Origin: Pyrus communis
Taxonomy: Eukaryota > Streptophyta > Magnoliopsida > Rosales > Rosaceae
Length of the DNA stretch: 64,000 bases
Direction of reading: 5' to 3'
Assembly (NCBI RefSeq): GCF_963583255.1
Contig: NC_084817.1
Coordinates: forward strand, 20,689,989-20,753,988
Both the position numbers and the translations under genes were made by a program. This document shows positions 34,301 through 48,570 of the stretch, in pieces. The first letter of the stretch is position 1; every line of letters begins with the position of its first letter. The notes under the pieces were generated by a model, which was given only the letters and a program-made list of their open reading frames with translations, was not told where the DNA came from and searched no databases.

Positions 34301-37300
34301 AATACAAGAAGGCACATCAAAAGCATTTAAACTTATTTACCTGATTGTCTAGGCGGGGCTGACGATAGAGACAATGGTCCAACCAGAAGAGGATGCCTTG
34401 ATGGAGTGGCATTCTCGCCAGTTCTTCCCAAAAGACTGTAAATAGAAGTAGTGCGCCCTTGACGTCTAGAACCAAAAACTTCAACTGGCATTACCTGACG
34501 TCCTTCATTAGGAAAACCAGGATCTCTACCAAAAACTTCAATACGGTCAAAAACATTAATCCCATTTATGCCTTCCTCCAGCCTCAGTATGACTCCATCC
34601 TCCTCATCGTCATCTTCTTCTTCATCTTCCTCTAATACTTCCTCATCAAACTCATCATCATCAATCTCATGATCATCTTGGTCAGTGTCAGGATGTGGCA
34701 GGTGATGCACGTCATCTTCCAGATCATTATGCTCCTCATCGTCATCATCTTCGTCATCGTCTACTTCATCTGCATCATCCTCAGACATATCTTCATCGTC
34801 GTCATCGTCGTCATCAAGATTCTCTTGCTCGTGAGGTTGAATTTCAAACCGTATACCCATAGTATCAATACCATTTTCAAGACCCCTTGTTTCCTCCGAA
34901 TTTTCATGCATATATTCATCTTCATTTGCAGGAGCAAAACCTCCATCGAGATCTTGGTCATGTTCCATATCATCAGTCACAGCCACAGAACCACCAAAAG
35001 ATTGGACCGCGTTATAAGACTCAATGGGCTCAGCTGTACCAGAATCATGGTGGGACTGGGATGGTGTTTCCATAGATTCGGATCTCTCAACAATATTGTC
35101 TGTCGTTCCAGCTTGATTATGATCAGGAGGTTTGGTAGAATTGTCATCCTTACCAGAATTTGAGTCAGCAGAATGAACATGTTCTTTGGTTACCAACTCA
35201 AGAGTTTTGAGAAGACCAGTAACAACTTTAGGTGAGTCAGCATGGTCCAAGTCCAGCATTCGGAGAGTTCGAGTCAATGCCCCAATCAGACCAACATCTA
35301 TAAAAGTGACAGAAGCTTCCGCAGAAATGTACGAACCTGTAGGAGTACGGGCAGCCAGAACATCATTAAGTAGATCACAAAAAGCTTGTATTTCGTTGTT
35401 AGGTGGCCGGAAACCATTGCATGATTCTACAAAGTCATTAAATATTAAACTGATCTCAGTAAATACTCTCTTCCTTGCCTCAGAAGAACGAACACAGGAT
35501 GCAACTAAAAACTGGCTAGCCCTACTTGCTAATTTGTGCCTCCAGTCACCATCAACTTTCTTTTCCTTCTTGGCACTGCGTGAATATGGAAGAAACTTAT
35601 GAAGAACATGGTTAAATATTCCACCAGTGCATACAGCAGTAGGACCCTTTTGACTGGGGGCCCTGCAACTGCTAATTTCAGCATCTTTCCGAAGCAGAAC
35701 ATGCGCAGACGAAGCATACATCGATAAGATCTCAGTTAGAAGCTTCAAAACAAATACAACCTTTGCAAGAGATGCAGGAGCTTCTTGGGTACAAGTTTCG
35801 TTATCTTCAGACACTGAAGCAATTGCTTTACCCTTCCCTTTTATAGCAGCAACATCAATATCCATGTCATTTGAAGGTGGTGCATCAGTGACAACATTAT
35901 CCTTAGTCAGCGGGACATAAGTACACACAGAATCCAGAAGAAGCTCAATCACAGAGACAAAACTCTGGGGGTATTTTCGATGAACTTTTGCACTCTTTGA
36001 ATTTGAATCAGGAACCTTGCCATGTCCATTGCCAGAAGCTACTGAATTTATATTACCCAGAGCAGCTTTACTATCAGCCATTAGTGTTTTGTCTTTATCC
36101 AAAGATTTATCCTTCTCTTTTTCCTTTTCCTTGCTTTTATCTTTCTCACGATCTTTCAGCAAAACAATGTAAGGCCTTTCACCAACCATCTCAACTTGAC
36201 AAATAGACTGAGCAGCACGCATAAATATCACCGGATCACGAGAAATTGCAGAACTTAAACTTAATAGAAAATTGCGGGGAGATACCCTACCATTAGAATG
36301 CCTGTTGGCAGCTGCCACAAGGCTGTGCCTTATCTCAAATTCCATTGCCTGCTGAAGAGTTTGAGGATCTTCCAGAACATGACGGATAATGGTAGCAGCA
36401 ATATTGTCAAACCCAGGAAAGAGGCAACTTGTCGGCAAAGAAAGCAGTAAACTTAAACCCCCGACATCAAGAAATTGAACAGCAACAGCATGAGTTTTTG
36501 TGAGAGTAGAGCAAAGCTGCAGAACAGCATGCATTGTTTCAGAAGGAAGCTGGTTCCTGATGCAAGAACAAGCTATCTCAATAAGCCTCTTCTGCTCTTT
36601 CATTTCTATATGCTTTGAAGATAATCCCAATGCAGACTGCAACTTATTTTGCTTGTCCTCATCAATGCTAAGTGGTGTTTGGTGGCTACTGACACTATCC
36701 TTCTTTAACTGCTCTACAATTTCAGGGTTCAGTTTTTGATCCACCTGCAACAACCGATCGACAGCAAGAAAAGCTGTTGTTACCCACCTTGGAACTTCAC
36801 GTTTCTCCCTGCCAACTGAACCAGAATCCCACTGGAAGAGTAGATCTGATACAACTTTCACAAGACCATTCTTCGAGGCAAGTTCACGTGCAATTGCGTC
36901 TTCTTGAAGAATTAAAGCAAGAACGTGAAAAAGAGCAGATAGCAAAGTACTGTTCCCACTGTCAAAACTCAAACTAGATTCTTTAATCTGCTCAACAATG
37001 AAAGAGATTATATTAGGCCGATATTGACCATCATTTTGGGAGCATATCATTACTAGCAGGTCTCGAACTGGAAAAGCTAGAGGTTCCTTCATCTGCAGAA
37101 GCTTTGCGCATGTAGATAACAACTCCTCAACAGGAGGAAGTTGGACCATCTCTTCTTCAAGCTGCTGAGCATTGTCATTTGCAACAGCTTCCTTAGTGTC
37201 TGATTCATTACCCAAAGACATAGCAAGTGCGCGAGCAAGTTCATTGTCTTCTTCAGCCTCCTCTTGATGGGAAAACAACCACTCCATTGCCAACTCCACA

Positions 37301-40300
37301 CTATTTGATCCAACTTGCCTCAGAGCTTCTTCTGCCCTAGACCTGGTAAAGCCCATCTCCACAATCATTGAAATAGTTGTCTCATTAGGAGGAGGGCCAG
37401 TAATACGGGTAGTGTTGCTGCTACTAACATTCTTCACTTCAACCCCAGAGTATATATGCCTGATTATAGAAATAACAGTACCAGTAAAATCATAACTACA
37501 ATCAACAAACTGAGGATGAGCCCAAAGAGGAAGAATTGCCTTCAGCACCATGGACTGGAGGACCTTTACAAAGGTCTCAGCATCACGCGGGAAAGGAATA
37601 TTTCCATTTGCCAGGGGTTGTGCTAGCAAGTGTTTAGTGAATGGAGATAAAATGAAAGATGATGTTACCAGGTGATCCATAAGTTTACCATAGCTAGCTA
37701 AAGGACCATAAATCCATGAATGGTCAATATCTTCCCTTTCATCCTGCTTTGAATTCCCATCATCCGTTTCCATGGGGGATGCAGGAGCCCTGACTGTGAA
37801 GAGCAATTCACTGGTAGCTACAAATGTCTTCAAAACTGACTGGACAACTCCATGACCATACAAGCAATTTAGCAAAACAGCATTACACGAATCAGCTCTC
37901 TCCAGTAGACTGACATCAATGAAATCAATAACTTTACCAAAGTACCGACACTTTGTTGATATGGAAGCCTTGGATTCAGAAGAATTAGCATGCCCTTCGA
38001 AGTTCAAGTGATCAAATGCAATGGACGCAAAAGTAGAAGCCACAGATTTTGCAGCAGGAGAAACATTCACAATATCATCCCGTCGACGAGAAGGTACCGA
38101 CATGACCTTCCCCAGCTCTTGAAACAGATGGGTAATGTGAAAAGAAAGTGATCTCACCATGTCACAACAAGAAGTATAATATGACCTCTGCTGGTCATAC
38201 TCCTTTTTATTAAGAGGGCCAACAGCATCAGAAGACCCAGAATGATGGAACTGATGACTGGATCCAATCCGAAGATTTGAATGACCATCAGAATTTGTTC
38301 TTTGTTGAGAACTAGTGGCGCGACCAAGGTCACGGTATAGGCTAATAAGGTCCAGAAACTGGGATTCAATGCTCCACCCAGAAGTCCTCCTTCTGAGCAA
38401 TGGATCAAGGAACTGCCTAAAAGAGTTGAACCTTTGCTCTTCAGTTTCACTTGTATTTGTTTCTGACTGTTGTGACTCACTGGTAGAACCAGCATTATCA
38501 TCCTCCACGTCCAATTTTGTATCTTCTAAGAGAGCAATCTGCCATAAAACTTCACGATGGACATGTCCTATATCTTCAAGAACATCCTTGCTACCATTTC
38601 CAAATTCCGTAAGCAATGCAGTTACCCAGCGGTTGTCCTTTGAGGCAGCAATAAACAAAAGGAACTCAACAAGAAACAGAGAAGAAAAAATTCCACCATC
38701 TGATGCCATCCTAGGTTCCAGCAAAAAGGATCCTGAAACCGCCCCAAAACCAGACAAAGCTTTCTTTAGGTGGTCCCCAAGGGAGGAGCAAAATGCACGG
38801 GCAAGGGCAGCAGAGTGATGTTGAGTAAAACCCTTGAAAACCATAGTACTGTGCAAAGCAATAGACATCCCATCGGATGATTGTACAATAGCAGGTTGGA
38901 GAAGAAGCTTAAGTAATGCATCAATTCCTGACTTCTCGACAAACAACCGACATGTTTCGGAATTCTCCATTGTTCGGTGGACCAGTATCATCAAATGAAA
39001 GAGGGATAATTGAATGAACTGCTCATTACCGATCCCATCTGCAGCTGAATCTACAGAATCAACCAGACAGCAACTACCTTCATTTTCTCTCTCTTCAGAA
39101 TCCATTTCCATTGCAGTACTCGAATTTGCCTTTCCTGCTGCCCCTGTATTGTGGCTGTCAGTGAAGGAAGCAATTTTATCAATTATCTCAAGGATGATAT
39201 CAACACCAGTGCTTCGCAGCGAAGATACATGGCGCAAAAGCTCTTCCACTGCATTTCCCAAAGGAACAATAGCTTCATTCATTGCAGTAACATATTTCTT
39301 GCTCGTGAAGATATCAACAAGAAAGCGTAATGCTGAACTTTCCTTCACAGCCTCCAAGCCTTTGGCATTAAGACAAATAGCACCAAGACCGTTAGGTACA
39401 CATGTAAGAGCCTTTGCAGAGGGAAGAATTCCAGCTACAACTGAGGATATAAATGCATCTGGCAGACCCATTTCATGCAAAGCAGAAAAGCAAGTTGGGT
39501 CTTTGTGGATAGTTTCACTCAAAACAGTCACTGCAGAGTAATAAATGTCACCACCAAATTTGTCCACATTCCCAAATATCAGAGAGAGAGTTGCAGGTAA
39601 AGAACTGTCATGGGAGTGTTGCACTCTGGAGGAATTCCCAGCGGCATATGTAGCAGACCCAAGTGCCTTCAACGAAGCTTTAATGAGCCTCTTTTGTGAG
39701 TACAGCTGGTTGTCACTGTATCTCGAGCTTTCTCCGATGACCACTGAGTTATCATTATTGCCGGCCAAACCAATAACTCTGTGTACCTCTATCTGTAGTC
39801 TCTGAGACAAAAGCTCAACTCCCCCCGACTCTTTAAACAGAGACACAGCTGAACTACTGTAATCCATGAGCTTTTGTAGAGTTTTGACAGCAAAACAGAC
39901 TAGATGCAAATGCAAAGGGTCAGAATCCTCCAAAAGAGGCAAGAATGTTGGAACCATGCCTGACCCTCTAATATTACTCCCTGTAGCTGATGATGAAACC
40001 ACATGGAGCAGATAGAACTGAAGAAGTGCTTCAACAAAAGCAAGAGAAGTTGGATCATTGGAGTTTTTTAATGATCTAACAGCTCTCTGTAGCACATTCA
40101 GGAGTATCATACGATTTCCCCCTGCAAAACTGATACTAGATACACTCAAGATTCGTGCCCGCTCATGAGACGCTGAATATGCAGCTAACTGAGCACCCAA
40201 GGCAAGCATTGCCTGCGTTCTGATGGTCCCAGACACCGATTCTTCGGACCGCACAATTCTGATTAATTCATTTGTAAACTCTGGCTCATTAGCAAAGAAG

Positions 40301-42507
40301 GAATTCAGTTCTGCACTGGCATCACTAGACTGAACGAGCACAACAAATGCAAGAAGGCAAATCCTGCTGTACAGCCTACATATTTTTGGAGAACGGAAGG
40401 CACGAGAATATCTGATTCTTGTCAGCAGTGAGAACCGCAGTTCAGAAGGTACCCTGTACTCTTCTATATATCGTTTCATTAGCTTTAAATCATCCTCCTT
40501 TTGCAAATGCAAATCTGGAATGTTTATAACCCCCAAACTCGAAGAATTATTTACATTGCTAGAGCTCTCCTCTGTACTTTGGGCATTCCCATGCAATTCA
40601 AAATAGAGCGTGGAACCGATTCGGCACTGCAACTTGTCAGAATCATTTTCTACATCAGATGGGAACAAATTGAGCCCGTCGTCTTGGTTAGTCTCATTTG
40701 CCATAACACATGAATATAAACCCAATCCCTCTTCCTTGCTGCCCCAGCCCTGTGCCAGAGACAGGAGATAGCTGTTTACAGAACCACAACCGATCATCTT
40801 CCCACTGGCATGCAGCTTGGAGGGATTTATTTTCACAAGTGCGGAAAGAGTTTCTAATGCATTTATAAGGACCTCGGGATCCGTTGATGCAAGTAGGAGC
40901 TTGAAATGCTGAAAAAGAAGTAAAATATTGATATTAAAATGACACATGGTAATAACACCTGCTGCTAAACCAGACCCAAAAAGTAAATGCAGAGATCAGA
41001 CCCAAAAAATAAAGCACAATTTTTCATCCTCCAAGAAAACATACCTCTAAGCCATCAAATGAACTCTTGTTATTGCAGTTTTCTAAAATTGTTTGCATCA
41101 CTCTCAAGATTTGTAGCACTGCATGCTTTGGAAACGGACTATCATCTTCTAAGATTTTATCCGACAACAGTAGATCATTTCTACAAGACAAGTATGTCTT
41201 GAAATATGTATCAAAATGCAGAAAAAGCGGCCTCCAATGGTGAAAATTACCCTGAAGTCAAAGCAACATATTAGTGACAGAAAAAAATATTAAGAAGTTT
41301 CACCCAAGAAAAGCAGCATGCTACAACCTTACTGTACTCCCAACGGAAACCGGAAAGAGGTATTGCTATATCTTGTAACGGACATTGTATCACTTTATTG
41401 ATAAAGGCTTTGATCTTAGGAGGCTGAAACAAACGAAATGCAGTCATAAGGTATCGCATGTCAAAAAAGTCAAGAAAATGTAGTCGAAGAAAACTAAGCT
41501 ATGTATAACATTAGGTGATAAAGCTATCAGTAATATCCTCAAACAACGGAGGGGAAATTTCACAACCCTAAAAAGGAAGATATATAACTCTGAACATGAC
41601 TCCAATACCATACACAGATTATTAACATCAATGAATATTTATAAAAAACAAAATTTTATCATGGCCACGTTGTCTCGATTTTCAATTTTAAAATAGACAT
41701 CAGTGGAATCTTATCCTGGAAACAAAAATCCAATTCAGAGCTTAAGGAATCACCACCTAACAACAACAGAAGCTAATAATAATAATGGAAACACAGAAGA
41801 GGAAGATCAGTAAATAAAATAAAGGAAAGCATCAAATTAGAAGAATATGAACAACCCAAAAAAGCTAAAAAGTAATTTTAACAACTAGAAAACTTATTTA
41901 CATTAAATAAAGAAAGCATCGAACTTATAGAATCACTAGCAACTTTGGGTTTAGAAGAAATTTGTATTATCTCCATAAAAACAGAAATAGACTTCTTTAG
42001 AAATTAAACATATTCTTTTTATTAGCACCTAGGTTCATGCTGTGCACAATTTATTTGCATCAACTGCAACATATAACACCACTAGCATTCTTAAGTTCAA
42101 AGTCCAAAAATTCATAGAAGACACTTGGGTCTGATACTAGCAACTTGTGGTGCATCTTAAGCATGGTATGTAACGTAAATGTACAGAACATAGTGGGGCA
42201 TGGAACAACTGGGCAATTTAACTTGAGATCCTGTGTAGCACAAATAGTTTTGGTGGCATACTCCAACCAGATATGGATCAAATGCACTGTTTCTCACTCA
42301 ACATATACCTGGTTCTTGACCAGTATATCCATATCTTGGGAAAAGAAATAACATGTATCCAAAATTCACTATAAAGTATAAAATACCAAACTGCGATGTA
42401 ATCGCTCTAGTTTAGTATTTAGATATAACAGTAAATCACATTAATTACAGAACGTGCTCTAACTACCATTTTTTTAATAAAGAGACATACATACGTACAT
42501 ACATACA

Positions 42508-42541
<34 letters not shown>

Positions 42542-43652
42542 GGAAATTACAGAAAGGAAGGCAGGTGGACCACACAAAACCAACTGGAGCCAATCGTAAC
42601 TAAAAAAGGCAGCCAAAGGGAAAAGAACAGTCTCCTCTCCCTAAACTCAAACTAGCATAAAGAAGCCTGCCAAACTCTCCAAATTTCAGAGAAGCAAGTG
42701 CATAAAGCAGCTTGCCAATGCTCTAACTATCATATAATTAAAATGCATTTCTAATTATTGAACTGCATAACCACAGGACACTTAATGATTCAGAAAAAGG
42801 AAATGAAACTGTACATAATTAACTTCAATTCAGTGCTGTATTTTCAAATATTGCTGGACCAGAATACTCACTAGCATACTATGTCCATATCCCACACAAT
42901 GTATCTATGTTTCTTAGACCGGATAAAGATGGTATAATATAACTAAAAATAAGAAAAACCTGATCAGAAAAATGAGAAGTAGAAAAATTACAAACATACT
43001 GCCGGTCCTTCGTCATCAAATATCAAAATGTAAAATAAAATAATTAAAAAAAATACGATCGTGAAACTAAGAGTCCCACCACATCTTATTTTATAATAAT
43101 AAGACTATTACTACTAACAATTATAATAAGTAATCCACCGATTAGACCCAGTATAATGCAGGTAGTAGATTAGTGGATAACCTATACACGAAACTTTAAG
43201 CATCGAAAGTTCACTTGTACACCAGCAGCCAAACAACCATACATAACTTTAAGTAACTTTATCAAAAACCAAGCATATAACTAATTCCAAAATTACAAAA
43301 ACACATCTTACAGGCCCAATACAACCTCTACATAATTTAACCTAAAGTCCGTTTGGCAAGGCCGTGCGAAAACCTAAGGGCCTATCTCTAATAACCCTGA
43401 TGAATCTGATAAAACCCTAATGTTTAAAGAACTATAATAAATTAAAAAAAATCAACACAAATACAAAAATTTGCACGATACACATAACAAGCTGAATGCC
43501 AAATTTTAAACTAAACTAAATGAGAGAGAGGGAGAGAGAGAGAGAGATAAACTCACTGGCTCGGAGTCGAGTTTGATGGACGGACCAAGGGGACCGTCGG
43601 CTGAAAGAAGTTGCCGAATCCTCGACGGCAAGTTTGATCTCAGGGTTGTCAT
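28327..43652 (-). CDS. UPL1: Giant HECT-type E3 ubiquitin ligase, UPL1/UPL2-like
   Basis: Transfers ubiquitin through a thioester on the HECT cysteine. Exons (high to low): 43652-43557, 41423-41328, 41251-41045, 40908-34341, 34247-33145, 33053-32751, 32671-32473, 32309-32044, 31936-31641, 31225-30106, 30026-29880, 29759-29679, 29588-29363, 29268-29129, 28691-28585, 28429-28327; all phases fit, giving about 3685 aa, close to the roughly 3680 of Arabidopsis UPL1. The start [16 protein letters not shown] follows a CT-rich leader. Order: armadillo-like N-terminal half (DUF908/DUF913 type), UBA domain (about 1309-1350, [19 protein letters not shown]), ubiquitin-interacting motif (about 1356-1375, [11 protein letters not shown]), Asp/Glu-rich tract (about 2160-2245), UBM-like repeats ([34 protein letters not shown]), and C-terminal HECT domain with [15 protein letters not shown], Cys about 3652. 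Arabidopsis UPL1/2 are proteasome-linked ligases; the substrate here is unknown. Confidence 0.95.
33200..33470 (-). other. UBM-like ubiquitin-binding repeats within the UPL coding region
   Basis: Two closely spaced motifs, [20 protein letters not shown] and [20 protein letters not shown], share the pattern IDP-FL-ALP--(L/I)RAEVL. A third, weaker one ([11 protein letters not shown]) follows across the exon 5/6 junction. The pattern is that of the UBM/DUF4414-type motif in HUWE1-like ligases. Confidence 0.7.
42482..42539. repeat. (CATA)n microsatellite in UPL intron 1
   Basis: About 14 nearly uninterrupted ACAT/CATA units within the 2.1-kb first intron (41424-43556). The rest of that intron is AT-rich, without a visible gene or element. 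Confidence 0.95.
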
Positions 43653-44100
43653 AATTTCACCTCAGCTTCTCTACTTCGAACTACTTCAAACCCCCAAAAC
43701 CAAAAACAGAAAAGTAAAATATAAAAACCCACAAAAAGAAAACAAAAATCAAAAGCAAACAGGAACGAAATCGGCGATTAGGGTAAACCACGAATCCCTA
43801 AAACGAGAGAAACCATAAGTTTCGATTCTTGATTGAAAAAAGTAGATCAGGTATCTACATGCAGCGATAGATACAGAGAGAAAGAGAGCGGAGATGAATA
43901 CCAGAGAGACGGAGGCGACGGATGCCTACACATCCGAAACACGAAGGGCCGTACCGAGCAGAGAGAAGAGAAAGTCGAGAGATTTGAAGAGAGAGAGGCG
44001 AAACCCCAAACTGAAAGCGAAGGAGAAATGAGAGAGAGTGTAGAGAGAGAGAGAGAGAGAGGAGTATATTTGTATTGTTGTATGTAGCGTCTGTGTGTAG
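43653..44100 (-). promoter_or_regulatory. CT-rich 5' leader/promoter region of the UPL gene
   Basis: On the minus strand the region just upstream of the start codon is full of CT/TC runs (44040-44062, also 43880 and 43995), typical of plant 5' UTRs. A possible 5' UTR intron could use a donor near 43900 (CTCTG|GTATTC) and an acceptor near 43808 (CGTTTTAG|GG). The transcription start is not determined. Confidence 0.35.
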
Positions 44101-44852
44101 GTCTCGCTCTCTTCTTAAATTTTCAAGCCCTTGGAAAACAAGAAAACGAAGTTTTTATATGTACGACTCTCAAATTTTTATACGTACGACTCTCAAATTT
44201 TTACCTCTCATACTCTCTTCTATTTTTTTTTATCGTTGTATCAAATTTTTACCTCTTATATTCTCTTCTATTCTTTGACCTCTCACCAAAATTACCTTTT
44301 ATAAAAAAGATTATGAGTATATAAGAAGCAAAAACGAGTGTATGAATAACATTACACTATGTGTTCATGTATGCGAGTGAGATAACACCAATAAAGTCTC
44401 TTGAACTACGTGCGTCTACAAATTTTAGGGTTTTTGCCCACTTTTTGGGTTAAGTTTAGGGTATTTGGTATTTACTGCCCGGTCTATAATCTGTTGTTTG
44501 TTTGTAACTGGTTGATTTTGGGATATAATCAAAACCTCAATAGCTAGGTGTTTCATAAATTACAAGTGAGAATAGAATACTTATTGGGAAACCATTCAAA
44601 TCCCCATCTTTCTTCTAAATTGTAACAAAATTATTTAATGTTTAAAATTATTTTAAACTTGGCATTTTGTTATTTAAATCTGAACAATTCAGCTAAATTC
44701 TCAAACTTTAAGGAAATTTTGGTGAATAATTCTACCAGGTCGAAAGTTATATCGTTCCAAGTGATATGAGATTATACATGCCCTAAACAGACAAAATCGG
44801 AAATGCAAATCAACATGAGGTAGTTTTCCGCAGATCAAGTGTCTTACGTATA
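44101..44852. other. Intergenic, no gene recognised
   Basis: Contains a local near-duplicate of about 45 bp (TCAAATTTTTACCTCT-TAT-CTCTTCTATT, twice near 44185-44275). Nothing else is supported. Confidence 0.4.
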
Positions 44853-45804
44853 TGTTGGGTTCTAACTAAAATTTGTAGTGAAATTAATTTAATTTCATAA
44901 GTCATGAGTGACATTTAGCAGCATTTCATGGCTACTTGGATTTGATAGAATTATTCGTAAGATAATCATGATACTTTTTTGAACATTGATTGTAGTTACA
45001 ATGCAATTAGGTTCTTATATCATCCATGTCTTGATCAAGATTGATGTGGTATGGGTATGTGAAATCACATGTAGATATCTATGGTCACCATGATGCATCT
45101 CATGTTGAAGCAGTTCTTACAAACAAAGTTTGATCGACAAGACCGAATATTTCTAGGATGGATCTTCAAGTGGTTTCGAGGAATATATCTCCTTCCATTG
45201 AACAATTACCTGAAGATGGTAGATAATGCAGACTTATATACATGAACTCAAGCAACACACCATTGGCCTTGCTAGGTAGTGATAGCTTTGAAGTGAAGTT
45301 AAAGTTTATATCTATAAGCACAAGATATACGATTATTAGGTCTAAGAACTATTTGCATACTATAACTCGAAACTTTGTAATGTTTGACATGTGGTACATT
45401 CCATAAGTTTCAGCTTCTTAGGCGATCAGTGTTTAGTGAACTTGTCTACAGACAAGCACTTGTATATTCACCACATGTCTAACAAGCGTAGCACGAGGTC
45501 ATGCTAACTTTAATGCAATAAACATTGGCCTTTCCATATAGTCAATGTCCAATTGACTTTCTGAATGGCTAAGAACTTTGTTTAAAGACTGACTATGGAA
45601 TACAAGTCTCCATGTCCTAACCTCGTTTAGGACATTATACCTTAATTCATATACTCATGTGGACTCGATCATAGTATACTATTTCTATAATATAAAACCA
45701 AACTTATGAATTAATAAATCTTGGCATGTTATATAGATAATTAAAATGAAGTTTTAAGTAATATCCAATATTACGAAATTGCCTTTTAGGGCACAACTCC
45801 AACA
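44853..45804. mobile_element. Possible copia-type solo LTR
   Basis: TGTTGGGTTCTAAC at 44853 and GGGCACAACTCCAACA ending at 45804 make a TGTTGG...CCAACA pair, the usual terminal form of plant Ty1/copia LTRs. The enclosed 952 bp have no reading frame. I found no matching target duplication, so the boundaries are tentative. Confidence 0.35.
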
Positions 45805-46207
45805 CTCTTTACTTAAAAGTTAGAGGTCTCAGGTTCATTCCTATGAATGACTAGTCCAATACTTATTTGTGCACGGCCCATTATATAACTTTATGTTCAC
45901 ATTCTCAATAGTCAATATTGTTGCATCAAAAATACAATTGCCTTTTGTATTAACGATAATAAATTAGATAACAGGAGGTTCGACTCCTAGTAATGACTAG
46001 TTCAATCAAAACTCTAAAAGATGTTAGGCGTTAGTCGAGCGGCAGGCTAGGCTTATGCGGATTTAAGTAAATATATTAGTATATCACATAAAAAATGTCT
46101 ATTTACACTTAATCAAAAAACTTTATTTGTATTGGGAATAAAATAAAGATAGAATGCAATAAAAGCCAATAAGCTCAATAAGCAAATATACAATTCAAAA
46201 GCCCAAG

Positions 46208-48570
46208 TGACACACCCTGACCAAAATCAAGGCGTGTTGCCCGTCATGTGAGGGTGACGTAGCCATGTGCGTAGTGCGGAAATGATAATGATATAAAGAA
46301 ATGTGAATAACTAAGAACCAATCTAACTAATTTACACTAAGCAAATAAAAGTGCAATCCCGATTGTTAAGTGTGATTACACAATAATCAGAGCATAGGTA
46401 GCCAAAGTGCAGTCCAGCAGGACAAGTACTAATTATACAATACTATAGGTGGTCCTACATTAGTGATAATCTGTTAGAACCGCCGTTAATTCCTCGTAAG
46501 TCACCAACAAGCACTCCTACCTAAAACCTGGAGGGGTGCAAAACAGAAAGTGTGAGTAGGAAAAAACAAAGCTTTTCAAAACCATTTCACTTATCAAAGG
46601 TAATAACCCCTCGCTGTAAAACTAATATAATTTCTCAGAAAATAGAATACATAAGTAAATCAAAACCATGCTCGGAATAGCAAAATCCATATATATGCCA
46701 TGTCAAATATCTCAGCATAAATTATGTAAGCTGGGTGATATAAATCAATGCAAATGATATGTCAGCCGGAGTCACTTAATATGACTTGTACGGCTGAATC
46801 TATAGCTCATCCATCTAGCCAGAATCACCTAATATGACATGTATGGCTCAACCAATAGCTTAACAAGTATGCCTGCACACAAGTCAGAACCACCTAAAGT
46901 GGTTTGTACGAAAGGACTGGGTGTAAATAAATACGCTCAAGTGCTACAATCACGTGAAGACTGTGCGAATGATCGCGGGTCACCTACAAGTCGGAACCAC
47001 CTATAGTGGTCTGTATGACAAGACTGTGCACCTAACTTGGATCCATGGTGAGCGTATGGTGTGAGAGGTGAACATCACGTGAAGGACTGTGCCCTGACCA
47101 CGGGCGGGAGCACTAACACCGGGGTGTAGGTTTATGAGCTATAATACATCTCAACATAATCATGCAACTCACATCCACAATCTATAAACTCACCTGGCAC
47201 TTACTTGAGTTTATGCAGCGTCAAACATAAATATGTGCAACTACTAAATGCATATTCTAAGTATAAAATATTTGGCATGGCATTTCAAAACATAAGTCCA
47301 TTTAAATGAGTTTCTGGGAAAAAAACCAAGCATATATATGTACTGAAAACCAAAAGCCCACTCACTGATATGTGGCAGGGTCGTAACCCTCGAGCCTCGC
47401 CTGACTGCGCTCGTCCTCTGGAAACGTCTCACATATATGTGAAACAACTATTTTAACGTTATTTTAAGCACATAACCAAAACTAGGTAATAACTTCTCAT
47501 ACGTTGCTCAATTAGGGTATTTGAATATACCATCGTGGCATACTCAACCCCACGAACATCCCAATATTTTTAGAATAATTTTCTAAGTTCCCACGCGCCC
47601 TCACGCGTCGGCCAAGGCACGGCCACACGCGCCGCCCACGCACAGACACGTGCCTGGCACACTGACGGATTCCCTAACGGCGTTAAGGAATATTCCGTTA
47701 AATAACAGAATATACAGTTAATTTTACCTGACGCCGTTAGCATATTCCGTCAAAATTGACGGAATATTCTCCTTCTTCTCCGATGGTTCGCCGGACTCTA
47801 GCGCTGGCCACTGCTGCACTCACCAGTTTCTGGAAAAACTAAAAACTTGAATATCTTCGCCATTTCTCAACCAAATTTCATGAAATTTGTACCAAAATGA
47901 AGCTTTAAATGAGTAGAACTAGTTCTTACCACTTTTACGTCCTAAACCCACGAAAATGGCCAGAAAAATCCTTGAAAAGGCGGCTATTCCTGCAATCCCA
48001 CAACCAAGCTCATTTCAACGTCCAAACTTAACCAAAACTAGCCTAACATGCCAGAGAAGATGAATTCTTACCTTCTTAAGTCTTAAATCCAGCTAATATC
48101 TTCTCGATCACACAGAAGGAAATTTCACTCCTTGTCGGAGCTCGGGCATCCCGAGTTCTACTAGTCTTTTCCTCAAACCAAAGGCATGGCTCAACTCCAT
48201 GACTTGCAAGGAGTTCAAAAACAACCTCTACTAGCTCGATTTGTGAGAGATGAAGCTGGTAGAGAGATTAGACGTACGAATTGTACGGACGAAGAAGACT
48301 CGAGAGAGGGAGAGAGGGAAGTCTATACGTGTGTGTGTCCGGATTGGGTATCCATATAAAATCCTTAAGCCCTAATTGGGCTACTAATTGTAGGCTAAGA
48401 TTCATCCAAAACAATCCCAAGTTTCATTTGGGTCCAAAGAAGTAGGAAATGAAAATAATTAGTCCATTTTCTTAGCCCAACAATACATTCACAACCTAAC
48501 GCTCAAGGGTAAAATAGTCATTCCACGCTATCAAGAATAAAATATATTATATTTTGAAATGGGTTGTCAT
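46208..48570 (-). mobile_element. Degraded inverted copy of the 2857-bp LTR family
   Basis: The plus strand starts TGACACACCC (46208) and ends GGGTTGTCA (48570), the reverse of the element at 5936-8792. Shared blocks in reverse order include GAACCACCTA-AGTGGT (46885 and 46996), TCACGTGAAGGACTGTGC, CGGGCGGGAGCACTAACACC, the CACACGCG...CGTGCC patch, and the GGAATATTCC palindromes near 47690-47770. It lacks the hAT MITE, which therefore entered the other copy later. No target duplication could be recognised. Confidence 0.75.

Noticed and set aside
34669..39805. Plus-strand open frames of 60-175 codons opposite UPL
   Set aside because: Shadows of the huge coding exon on the minus strand; no domain features.
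43573..44087. Plus-strand open frames in GA-rich sequence
   Set aside because: They run against UPL exon 1 and its CT-rich leader; low complexity.
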